From NCBI RefSeq assembly GCF_016801865.2, contig NC_068938.1, positions 211,261,734 through 211,325,733 on the forward strand: a DNA stretch of 64,000 bases. The letters run 5' to 3'. Source of the DNA: Culex pipiens pallens. Its lineage: Eukaryota > Arthropoda > Insecta > Diptera > Culicidae. This document shows positions 55,334-64,000 of the stretch, one piece after another. Position numbers and translations under genes: made by a program. The notes beneath the pieces were generated by a model. It was not told the origin of the DNA. It saw only the letters and a list, made by a program, of their open reading frames with translations, and searched no databases. Each line of letters opens with the position of its first letter. Position 1 is the stretch's first letter.

Positions 55334-57988
55334 CTAAACCAATCCTTGAATCAAGGGGTATTCAGATATAGCACATTTTTCCCTGAATTTCAAACATTTT
55401 TCTTGAATTTTCTGATCCAACATTTTTACTTCTGCTAATTCATGAACCTCACTTGATCTTGTCCAGCCAGGAACATTCAAAACCATTTTGAGTACCTTGT
55501 TTTGGACACGCTGGAGCTTCAATTTATGAGTTCTAGCGCAACACTCCCAAACAGGTACTGCATACTCAATAACGGGGTAAATTATTTGTTTGTAAACTGC
55601 TAGCTTATTTTTCAAAGATAGCTTTGATTTTCTGTTAATTAAAGGATACAAACACCTGATGAGAATGCTGCACTTGTTCAATATTTTATCTACATGCTGC
55701 CGAAACAATAGTTTCGAGTCAAGTATGAGACCTAAATAGACAACTTCCTTTGACCAGGGTATCGAAACATCATTCATTTTAATCAAAACATCATCCTTTG
55801 GGACAAATCTGGCCGATTTGGAAAGTGGAAAAATGATGGTTTGAGTTTTGGCTGCGTTTATGCGAATTTTCCAGTCGCCAAAGTATTCGGAAAGAACGTC
55901 AAGACCCTTCTGAAGACGGCCAACTAAATATCTGGTTATTTTACCCTTATAAATAACGGCAGTGTCATCAGCAAAAAGTGACAACACACCATTACCAGGA
56001 AGAGTAGGCAAATCAGATGTAAAAATATTGTACAGAAGTGGTCCAAGAATACTTCCTTGGGGAACCCCAGCATCAATGTTGAATAATCCAGAAGCAATCC
56101 CATTCAGAAAAACCCTGAACGATCTCTCCGAAAGATAGTGCTGGATAATTTTGATAAGATACATTGGAAAACCGTATAAATACAGTTTATGTATCAAACC
56201 ATCATGCCAAACATTGTCAAAAGCCTTCTCAACATCCAACAAAGCCATAGCAGTTGATTTAGACTCAAGCTTGTTCTGCTTGATGATTTTAGTTACTCTC
56301 GTGAGCTGATGAGCAGTATTATGTCCCTTTCGGAAGCCAAACTGTTCATTCAAAATTATATTATTATCGTTGGTAAAATCCAAAAGCCTTGAATAGATGA
56401 CCTTCTCAAAGAGTTTGGACAGACTACTCAAAAGACTAATGGGACGATAACTTGTTGGCGATGTTGGATCTTTTTGAGGCTTCAAAATTGGTATGACTTT
56501 GCCCAGTTTCCAATTGGTGGGGAAGTAACCAAGTTGCAAACATTTATTGAAAATATTGGCTAGATGCTGAAAAAACTGATCACTCTGTTTTTTCAACACT
56601 AGATTAAAAATGTTATCAAAGCCTGGAGCTTTCATATTTTTCATTTGTTTTACTGCAACTTTGACTTCCTCACCAGAAACTTGGGAATCTGCAGGAAATT
56701 CAAAGGTAGAGTCATTGATTGTTGAAATACTATTGGCAACTGATGTTTCTTTACGACTGGTCATGGAAGCGCCAAGATTATGTGAACTAACAAAATGAAG
56801 CCCAAGTGCATTTGCCTTTTCCTCGGATGTAATCAAAGGAGAATCCTCAACAATAAGAGGAGGAATAGGCTTTGGTTTATTTTTAAGAACTTTTGAAAGT
56901 TTCCAAAATGGTTTTGAATAATTCCCAAGCTGGCTTACATGTTTTGAAAATTCTTGATTTCTGATATTGTCAAGTCGGTCTTGTATGATTTTGTTCAAAT
57001 TGTTAACTGAAATCTTTTTGTCATAGTCCCCAGTCCGTTGATATTGTCTCCTATAAACATTCCTAAGTCTAATCAAGTGTTTAGTATCTACGTCAATATC
57101 AGTTACCTTAAAATTAACAGGAACCTCCCGAACGTTGGCAGCCTCTGCTTGGTTGATAGCCTGCTGGATCACCTCCAGCGAACGATCAATATCAGCAGAA
57201 GTTTCCGGCTGTTGATCATAGTCGATGTTGCTGTCGACCACTTGCTGAAACTGCTGCCAGTCAACGTTGTGGTAATCTTTCCGGGTTGGTTGCCGCTGCG
57301 GAGTAACGGAAGCTCCAACCTCCACAACCACCGGATAGTGATCAGAACTCAACTCTTCAAACACCTCAGGATGAGCCACGTTCTCAGCCATATTGGTAAT
57401 GAAGAAATCGATGATAGAGTGATTCCCAGACCGAGCCACCCTCGTTGGACGATCCGGACTCACAACGTTGTAGTATCCGTTTTGCAGATCGTTGTGCAGA
57501 ATCACTCCGTTCCGATTCCTCCTGCTGTTGCCCCAAACTTCATGCTTCGCGTTGAGGTCACCAGCGATGATGTACTTTGCGCTCCGCCGTGTCAGCCTCT
57601 GGATATCGCTCTTCAGTTTTGCTGCTGAACCATCTCTGGCATTCACCTGACGTGGACAGTATGCAGCAATGAAGAGTACTGGGCCAACCGAAGTGGGAAT
57701 TTCCACTCCAACGGCCTCGATGATGTCCAGCTTAAAGTGTGGCAGCCGGCGTGGCTTGAGATCACGATGAACAGCGACAAGCACACCTCCTCCTCCAGAG
57801 GTGGTCCTATCGAGCTGCGTCGCGATCTTGTAGTTTTGCAGATAAACTTTTTCACCGGGCTTCAGATGAGTTTCCGTGATGGCAGCTACGTCGATCTCCT
57901 TCTCGCGAAGAAAATCCACCAGCTCTAAATTCTTCCTCCTAATGGAGCAAGCGTTCCAATTCAGCAGCTTGAGGGACCTACGATCCAT
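55334..57988 (-). CDS. LINE ORF2: endonuclease/reverse transcriptase
   Basis: An 884-residue protein nicks target DNA and reverse-transcribes the element RNA at the nick in the nucleus. The apurinic-type endonuclease is at residues 1-225, with LLNWNACSIR, ITETHLK, GGGGVLVAVH, IAGDLNAKHEVWGN (about 143), SIIDFFITN and SSDHYP (about 219). The reverse transcriptase is at about 430-700, with SYRPISLLS, EQFGFRKGHNT, LLDVEKAFDNV (about 583), GVPQGSILGP (about 641) and the catalytic FADD (about 670). The C-terminus lacks an RNase H domain, as in Jockey, and all key residues are present. The ATG overlaps the end of ORF1 by 11 bp, suggesting reinitiation or coupled translation. Length is typical of the clade. 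Confidence 0.95.
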   Translation of the reverse strand: MDRRSLKLLNWNACSIRRKNLELVDFLREKEIDVAAITETHLKPGEKVYLQNYKIATQLDRTTSGGGGVLVAVHRDLKPRRLPHFKLDIIEAVGVEIPTSVGPVLFIAAYCPRQVNARDGSAAKLKSDIQRLTRRSAKYIIAGDLNAKHEVWGNSRRNRNGVILHNDLQNGYYNVVSPDRPTRVARSGNHSIIDFFITNMAENVAHPEVFEELSSDHYPVVVEVGASVTPQRQPTRKDYHNVDWQQFQQVVDSNIDYDQQPETSADIDRSLEVIQQAINQAEAANVREVPVNFKVTDIDVDTKHLIRLRNVYRRQYQRTGDYDKKISVNNLNKIIQDRLDNIRNQEFSKHVSQLGNYSKPFWKLSKVLKNKPKPIPPLIVEDSPLITSEEKANALGLHFVSSHNLGASMTSRKETSVANSISTINDSTFEFPADSQVSGEEVKVAVKQMKNMKAPGFDNIFNLVLKKQSDQFFQHLANIFNKCLQLGYFPTNWKLGKVIPILKPQKDPTSPTSYRPISLLSSLSKLFEKVIYSRLLDFTNDNNIILNEQFGFRKGHNTAHQLTRVTKIIKQNKLESKSTAMALLDVEKAFDNVWHDGLIHKLYLYGFPMYLIKIIQHYLSERSFRVFLNGIASGLFNIDAGVPQGSILGPLLYNIFTSDLPTLPGNGVLSLFADDTAVIYKGKITRYLVGRLQKGLDVLSEYFGDWKIRINAAKTQTIIFPLSKSARFVPKDDVLIKMNDVSIPWSKEVVYLGLILDSKLLFRQHVDKILNKCSILIRCLYPLINRKSKLSLKNKLAVYKQIIYPVIEYAVPVWECCARTHKLKLQRVQNKVLKMVLNVPGWTRSSEVHELAEVKMLDQKIQEKCLKFREKCAISEYPLIQGLV

Positions 57989-59354
57989 ACTGGATGACGA
58001 ACGAGGTCAGCACTTCAATCTGCTGGGTCTTGGTTTTGCATCCACGCAGTGCAGCGGACATCTGTTTGAAAATATTGAGGAGTTCGGTTGAGGTGTAAAG
58101 ATCATTACCATTTTCCTCAACTGCTGGTTCTTGGGTTGGTCTTGGCTCCTGGCTGAAGCCCGGTGGTGGCGGTCTCGGCTCCTGGCTGGAACCCGGCCGT
58201 GGATGATTCATCTCAGCTCTCTTCCTGGGATCCAACGGTAACGGTGCCAAGTTCGGGACCTGGCGTCGCGGTTGAAGAGGTGGAAAATTTTGCTCCACCA
58301 GGGCTGGAGGAGTTCTACGACGCTGAGGCTGATTCTTCGTCGATGCTTGCTGCCGAATTTTCACGAACTCAGCTCTCTTGGGGCACTTTCGGTCGGTTGA
58401 CGAGTGCTCACCGTTGCAGTTGAGGCACTTCACCAGCGAATCTTGGATGCACTGGGATGTGATGTGCGCATCGGTACCACATTTGGCGCAACGACGCTTC
58501 AGGTGGCAGTTCTTACCTCCGTGCCCGAAACCCAGGCAGTTGAAGCATTGTGTGACGTCACGATGCACTGGTCGGTATCGCTCCCACGACACGATAATGT
58601 TGAAAACCGCTCGAATTGCCTTCAGCTCAGGAAGCGTCGTCGATCCCTTAGCCAAATGCAGCAGGTAGAGCTGGTCACGGTACTTGATGTCTTTGTTGCG
58701 TCGGCTCATTTTGTGCACGGCCAACACATCCAGTTTCAAAACTTTTAGCTCGGCAGCTAATTCCTCCACTGGCATGTCGTACAGACCTCTGACGACGATT
58801 TTGTACGGCTTATCCATGGCGACATCATGGGTAAAGTACTCCGCCTCGTTTTCGGTCAAGTAATCCTTGACCAGTTGATAGTGCTGCCTGGATTGCACCA
58901 GCACCTTAAATCCGTCCTGACACAGACGAATGTTGCCTAGGACTTTCCCAGACTTGATGAGTTCAACCAGCCCCGCTCGAAAGTCGATCGTTGCTGCTGA
59001 TTGCCTCACATAAAAAGGAGGCAGTTTCTCCTTTCGCTGTTTCACTTCATTCTCCTTTGCTTCCGCTACCTGGTCCTCGTCAGGCAGTCCAGCGAACTTG
59101 TTGTTCTTCAAAAGCTGCTCCTCGTGCGATGAAGAGTTCTCCTCCTCCTCATCCATCGGTACAGTACCGTCGCTCTTTTTCGTCTTTTTGCTGTTCGATG
59201 TCACTTCCAAAAGCACCTTCCTTTTGGAAATCCCCGGTTTTTGGCCATCAGTTGAGGCCTCAACCTTCCTTTTGGAAATTCCCACTTTTTTGCCTGCTTG
59301 AGCCGCAGGTAGGGCAATATTGCCGGCGTTTTGCGCCGGGACGCGACGAGTCAT
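57978..59354 (-). CDS. LINE ORF1: zinc-knuckle RNA-binding protein
   Basis: A 458-residue ORF1 (gag-like) protein, needed to bind element RNA and carry it to the nucleus. The order is a lysine-rich N-terminus with a duplicated GISKRKV motif (about 25-47), an acidic segment, a folded RRM-like region (about 120-255), three CCHC-type zinc knuckles (CFNCLGFGHGGKNC, CAKCGTDAHITSQC, CLNCNGEHSSTDRKC; about 268-325), then a proline/arginine-rich tail with duplicated GSSQEPRPPPPGFSQEPRP text. The ATG at 59354 follows the short leader. It is intact, unlike the ORF1 on the neighbouring half-LINE, and the two share the same knuckle arrangement but are clearly different families. Confidence 0.93.
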   Translation of the reverse strand: MTRRVPAQNAGNIALPAAQAGKKVGISKRKVEASTDGQKPGISKRKVLLEVTSNSKKTKKSDGTVPMDEEEENSSSHEEQLLKNNKFAGLPDEDQVAEAKENEVKQRKEKLPPFYVRQSAATIDFRAGLVELIKSGKVLGNIRLCQDGFKVLVQSRQHYQLVKDYLTENEAEYFTHDVAMDKPYKIVVRGLYDMPVEELAAELKVLKLDVLAVHKMSRRNKDIKYRDQLYLLHLAKGSTTLPELKAIRAVFNIIVSWERYRPVHRDVTQCFNCLGFGHGGKNCHLKRRCAKCGTDAHITSQCIQDSLVKCLNCNGEHSSTDRKCPKRAEFVKIRQQASTKNQPQRRRTPPALVEQNFPPLQPRRQVPNLAPLPLDPRKRAEMNHPRPGSSQEPRPPPPGFSQEPRPTQEPAVEENGNDLYTSTELLNIFKQMSAALRGCKTKTQQIEVLTSFVIQYGS

Positions 59355-59413
59355 GTTGATTCAGACAACCTTCACCAACGAATGCTCGGATAACAATGGA
59401 TTGCTTTGCTTTT

Positions 59414-60980
59414 TATATGATCCTATCAAAATGTAAATCGGGATTTCAATCAAATGAAAATGTTTTCATGACTTATGCTCAATTAAGGGAAATTCTAGTA
59501 TGTTTGGCAGCACTCGCTCCTAACTTCAACCAATTTGCTGATTTTCACTATTTAAACAACTTATTTTGTAAAACTGTTTATACTTGTTTGCTCACATCCT
59601 ACTGAGCTATTAATTTGTTTTAATTTTTTGTAAAAAAAAAGCATTATTGCAATCAAAATGTTCATCAAATTTACTCAGATTCATTTCCAAATCAACCTTT
59701 GATCGAAATCACTCATTTCCATTCAAAACATTGTAAATCCATCGTTTTCCAAAGTGTTCATTTTTACCCCCAGCTACCACTGCACCATCATTAAATTGCA
59801 ACATTCTGCCACCCATCCTCCCCCACAACAGAGAAAGAGGTGTCCGTTCCGGACACGTGCCGACGCACACCTGTAATTAGCATACAATTGCCTCATTTGC
59901 AGTCACACGGACACTCACTCACTCCCTCACGTCCCCAGCAGCAGACGAGGTAGTGTGTGTGTGTGTGTGTGCGTGTTTGTTGCAATTTGATATTTTGGCA
60001 TCGATTCCGATTCGGAATCCCAGCCCCGCTCCGATGACATGTACATATGTTCCACCGTCGGGGAAATTCCCCCAAAACTGTAATGGACAATAATTGACAA
60101 TGTGGACAGTGGCAATTTGGTCACGACCTGCCCCTTCCCCCCCAGCAGACAGGTAATACACGGCCGCCATTTTGGAAAATTTCGATCACCTCCACGCGGC
60201 CAGGATGGCGTTTTCTACGTGACTAACAGATTTAATTGTTGTACAAACAGTCACTGCCCCATTGTTGTGAGTGGCAACAATAACTGCGCGCGGAACTGGA
60301 AATTATGTAAATTAAATTACAGGCCACGTGGCAGTTTTTTGGCAATTAAATGCCAATTGTACCACACGAGAGATCAACGACTGTTGCCATGTTGTCGTTT
60401 GTTTTTTTTTTTCGGTGTAATAATGAGCTGCAAAAATGTTGCCCCAGGTTAAATCAATTAGTCACTCATTAATATTTCTCAGTTGACATTTTTCGGAAGA
60501 AAAAAATCCCTGTAATTTGGCATTTATTTGTCAGCAGAAACATTTTTCGATACAACGAACAGGTAACGCGCGTCACACACACACAAGGTTTTCGATTCAC
60601 ATACTCGAAAAGTTTCGCACATTTGCCAATCTTCATAACTTCCGCTCACACATCCAGCGCATAACTTCAAATTGTGTGCAACCTTCGATTGCGCGCACCA
60701 GGCTCCCCGTTACTTCCGCTCAAGTTGCCATTTTTCTTCTAGGAAAGTTCGAGGTTATGTTTACACTAGGTGGTAAACCAAAACCAAAGTGTGCCCGTAC
60801 ACCCAGCAGCACCTTCAGGCGTCCTCAACATCGACTTTGCTGTGCCACCGAAACCGAACCTCTTGGCAAATCTGCGCTGTGTGACGACCTCCAGGGTCCT
60901 TTTATGGTACTTGAAGATTGTGTTGACCTTAATTCTCAAGCTTCAAAGTTTCAACAGATCCTAAAATATGGTCACATTGA
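59414..60980. other. Unique DNA downstream of the LINE
   Basis: AT-rich to about 59760, then unique GC-richer DNA with a (GT)n run (59952-59971). CACCTGTAATTAGCAT (59868-59883) and CATTAATATT (60468) resemble E-box/homeodomain sites. No gene or domain recognised. Confidence 0.35.
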
Positions 60981-62464
60981 GACTTACCTACAAGTTAATT
61001 TTTTGAAATAGAAAATGTAGCTTGAATTTTCAATTTGTGAAAAATCAACTAACAACCATCACGAGAAGATGTTAGGTGCTCTTACCCTGCATGCATTTTG
61101 TCGTGTACTAACGAAACCGCGGTATGATGAGTGTGGCGTAATGGAAAATGGTGTACTTGTGACGATATAATGCCGGCAAGCGCTAGACTACTCTGAACTC
61201 ACTCATGCTGGCAGTGATTCTAAAGCTAGGAAGTAATACATTCAGATTTTTTTTTTAATTTTTCAGTATTAAAATATGCACTTTTTATTTATAGATCTGT
61301 GTCCAATGTCCAACCATTCCTTATGTTCAAAGATACTATTTTGGATGATTGTTTGTTTTTTTTTTTTTTTTGACTAACTTAATCATCTTATGTGGTTGGT
61401 GCCTTACTCATTCTTTACCAAAAAATGTAGTACGCAAAATAACAAAAATAGCTTCCACTTATTTTTTTTTATTTTAAATTTTTTTTTTCAATTTGGAATA
61501 ACCTTACCACAAAAAACGTGTTAAATACAAAATTCAAAAATTGCGCTGCGTGACTTAAAAAAAAATACTAGCAATTTAAAAAGCAAAATTCAATATATTC
61601 ATCAATTAAGCACGACCTAAAACAATAGTACTCGGATCGGGTGCAAAATTGGACCCTGACCGAAATAATTAAACCAGAATAATTTCATTTTACGACATTA
61701 GGGTGACTTACGTCAAGTTAAGGCGGTCCGAAAAATTGCAATTTTTATCAATTTCCGCAAAAGCACCATTTTTTTATCATAACGTGCCGTCTCCGATTAG
61801 CTCTTATGAATGCAAATGGAAGGTGATTAGTTGGACTAAAAAAATTGTTTCGAGTATCAAAAAATCTGTGGCTGTAAAGTCAGAGTCAGTGGTGTCAGGT
61901 CTTTAGCTGTAGTCAGAATCGAGATCAAAGTCAGAGACAGAGTCGGATTTTTCGTTTTTCTTGACCATGAAAAAAAATCTTTTTTTGTGTGAATAATACA
62001 AAAACTGCTTTGTTTTGTTATGAAGTTTAAAATGTTAAGGCTAATTTTCAAAACTTTGAAACAAAAATTATCGCAGAATGTTTTATATATTTTTTACAGT
62101 TCTGCTACAATCAAAAATTTGCAGAATATCAATGAATTTGTAAAAATATTTTATCCCCAAATATTAACGTCTTTTACCGATCTTTAGTCCCGAAATTCAA
62201 ATTAAAAACAAGTTCAAATATAATTTAAATTTCCTAAAACTACCAAGAATGTGAACTTTTGAGAATTTCATTTTTTTAATTGAAATTCTCATTCGTTTGA
62301 CAGTTTGATGATATGCCAGCAATAGATGCGCGATGAAAATACATACCGTTCCTCTATATTTTCATGTAATCAGCTGCACGACTTAATCACCAAATTCTTT
62401 TTTTCATTTTTGAATTTGGTGAGAAAAAATTTGAAATCTTGTTTAGTGAGTTCAGTGAAAAGCT
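60981..62464. other. AT-rich sequence, no gene
   Basis: 61875-61955 holds a degenerate AGTCAGAGTC-type short tandem repeat. Otherwise nothing bounded. Confidence 0.35.
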
Positions 62465-62865
62465 GGGACCGTGGTGTAGGGGTAAGCGTGGTTGCTCACC
62501 CAGTCGGCCTGGGTTCGATCCCAGACGGTCCCGGTGGCATTTTTCGAGACGAGATTTGTCTGATCACGCAAAGTATCCCGGGAAGTAAATGTTGTCCCCA
62601 GACTAACCTAAAAAGGTTAGGTCGTTAGCTCACTCCAGGTGCAGGAGTCGTCTCCCTGGGTTCTGTATCGGTGGAGTCGCTGGTAGGCAGTTGGACTCAC
62701 AATCCAAAGGTCGTCAGTTCAAATCCCGGGATGGATGGAAGCTATGGTGTAAAAAGAGGTTTGCAATTGCCTTAACAATCAAGCCTTCGGACACCTAGTT
62801 TCGAGTAGGAATCTCGTAATCGAGAACGCCAAGGCAATGTTGTAGAGCGAATAATTTGATTTGAT
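62465..62865 (+). mobile_element. Two-module tRNA SINE, full-length copy
   Basis: The first module, 62465-62532, is a complete 68-nt tRNA-like unit: GGGACCG pairs with CGGTCCC, the A-box-like TGGTGTAGGGGT and B box GGTTCGATCCC are intact, and the T arm CTGGGTTCGATCCCAG folds. After a spacer of about 135 bp, a second module (about 62669-62735) has a tRNA-Val-like anticodon arm (TTGGA CTCACAA TCCAA) and B box AGTTCAAATCCC. The 3' body ends GAATAATTTGATTTGATTTT. Intact pol III boxes suggest it could be transcribed. The Twin SINE of Culex is a known two-module precedent, but its spacer is much shorter. Confidence 0.9.
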
Positions 62866-64000
62866 TTTATTGATTTCAATTTTTGCTGAAGAAATATTAG
62901 TTTCATCAATTAATTGATATTTTGCACATTTTTCATAGCAGCATAGCTGTAATAATGCATAAAGCGACTACAATTTATAAAATTTGGTCATGAAATTTAG
63001 TTTTTTTTCTTTGCTTCCTCTCAACCCCAACCAAAGCCGAGGGACAAAAACTTGAAATAAAATGTTTACCGGCCTTGGTAGATTCGGTAAAATCGTAGGT
63101 TATCAGTATAATTAAAAAAAAACAATCCCAATATCCCAATTTTGTTTTTCCTATTTGTCACAAAATTACATTTTTGGCTTTGATTTTTTACCTTGGATTT
63201 TTCTTGTTTTTGAAATTTTTTATTGTACAAAAGATGCCGAATTTTAAGCAGATCATTTCTTTACAAAATCGGCCCATTTCATGAAGTTTAAATTAAAGTA
63301 TTTTAATTTTTTGTTTTGGCAAAAGACTTCAAAAAAAATTGTATGGCATATTTTTGCATAATATCAGAGCACTAAATCTAAAATAATAGCATAAAATAAG
63401 CACTCAATTTTGACGTGTAGTTTTTTTTTCCAAAATAGCGGCATGTGTAATCTGGCTTGTATTATAAATTTTTTAAAGCGATTTTAAGGACAATATAAAG
63501 GCCATTAAATATAAATATTTGATTATCTGAACATAATTTTTCAACCTTTTTTTTCAAAATGGCGGCTTGTGTAGACCGTATTTCGGATTTGAAATCTAAG
63601 GTCTTATATGATGGTTACCTAAGGGGGGAGGGGAAAGGCCCATTGGTGATTGACAGCAGTCTATGTTAAAGATGGAAAATATTCAAAAATCTGAACTTAG
63701 AAGATAACTAAAAAAAATTTATCAATCATTACAAATTAAACTGATTTTTAATCATAAGGTTTTCAAAAAAAATATTTCCGAAAAATCAATCCACTATATT
63801 TATTTTTCAAGTTAACAAAAACTCTTGACAAAATTTCAACGGATTGTGTTTTCCAAAAATTGTCGCTATTTTATAAGGACTGATAGCTACTTCTTCTAAC
63901 AAACTAATTGATTTGTTTTTCATGAAAAATAGAAAATTTCAAAAGAGCTCTACCATTAAAATTTTACAAACCAAAAAAAACTAATGGAACCTCTGCCCAG
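62866..64000. other. AT-rich sequence with MITE fragment
   Basis: 63045-63080 (GGGACAAAAACTTGAAATAA, then ACCGGCCTTGG) matches the right end of the 48904-49369 element. The remainder to the window end is AT-rich with no gene recognised. Confidence 0.45.

Larger units (their letters stand above)
55081..59396 (-). mobile_element. Full-length Jockey-clade LINE
   Basis: A 4.3-kb non-LTR retrotransposon on the minus strand: 42-bp leader, ORF1, overlapping ORF2, 3' UTR of about 240 bp ending TTCAATAAAATATATTTAAT and a poly(A) tail (the T run at 55081-55093). TGGATTGCTTTGCTTTT is duplicated at 55065-55081 and 59397-59413, so the copy is complete at both ends. Both frames are open, so it may be young and possibly active. 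The short leader would have to contain or lie within an internal promoter, as in Jockey-type elements; no promoter motif was identified. Confidence 0.93.

Noticed and set aside
57038..57628. 196-residue plus-strand frame inside the Jockey LINE
   Set aside because: Antisense to the ORF2 endonuclease region; no independent support.
1..64000. Integrated viral sequences
   Set aside because: Common in mosquitoes, so looked for, but no viral polymerase, nucleoprotein or envelope-like frame was recognised.

Overview
The window is AT-rich animal DNA that is almost entirely transposable-element sequence. The repeat types point to a culicine mosquito, most likely Culex. These include a Jockey-type LINE, SINEs with two tRNA-like modules, many inverted-repeat MITEs with TA or 8-bp target duplications, a small Helitron-like element, and families built on motifs such as CCGTGAAAT and GGCAGAA. 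This assignment is an inference from repeat character; no single-copy marker gene was recognised. There is no rRNA gene, CRISPR array, operon or bacterial signal.

Only one intact protein-coding unit is present: a full-length Jockey-clade LINE on the minus strand (about 55081-59396) with an ORF1 zinc-knuckle protein, an 884-residue endonuclease/reverse transcriptase, a poly(A) tail and a target-site duplication of about 17 bp. It lies 170 bp from a second, unusual LINE unit on the plus strand (53162-54908). That unit has a 5' UTR, an ORF1 broken by two frameshifts, a 3' UTR and a (GAATT)n tail, no ORF2, and its own 9-bp target duplication. It looks like a non-autonomous 'half-LINE' that would need another element's reverse transcriptase.

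Layout: 0-3.2 kb holds a foldback element, a TA-flanked MITE, a dispersed repeat and a retroelement tail with a 22-bp duplication. 3.2-8 kb is mostly unique sequence with one candidate host exon (about 3561-3662). 8-15 kb is layered repeat families. 15-23 kb holds a tRNA-like sequence, an inverted pair of GGCAGAA arrays, a MITE inserted in a Tc1-like remnant, GC-rich palindromes, tandem foldback MITEs and a Helitron-like element. 23-31 kb has a palindromic AT-rich array, a pogo-like MITE, the empty-site copy of the Tc1-like remnant and a long hairpin element. 31-48 kb alternates unique GC-richer islands with SINEs, another long foldback and two octamer satellites (34.0 and 47.8 kb). 48-53 kb is more MITEs, and 53-59.4 kb is the LINE pair. 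59.4-64 kb is unique sequence, a complete SINE and AT-rich sequence.

The GC-richer islands (3.5-5.1, 6.9-7.9, 23.0-23.8, 26.6-27.3, 31.3-32.7, 34.7-35.2, 39.5-40.8, 46.3-47.8, 49.9-51.2 and 59.8-61.0 kb) do not look repetitive and are mostly non-coding. The window could therefore be a long intron or intergenic region with candidate cis-regulatory DNA. The main value of the locus is in its mobile DNA: insertion histories readable from exact target duplications and an occupied/empty site pair, several near-complete palindromes that would make long dsRNA if transcribed, and a possible LINE/half-LINE parasite relationship.
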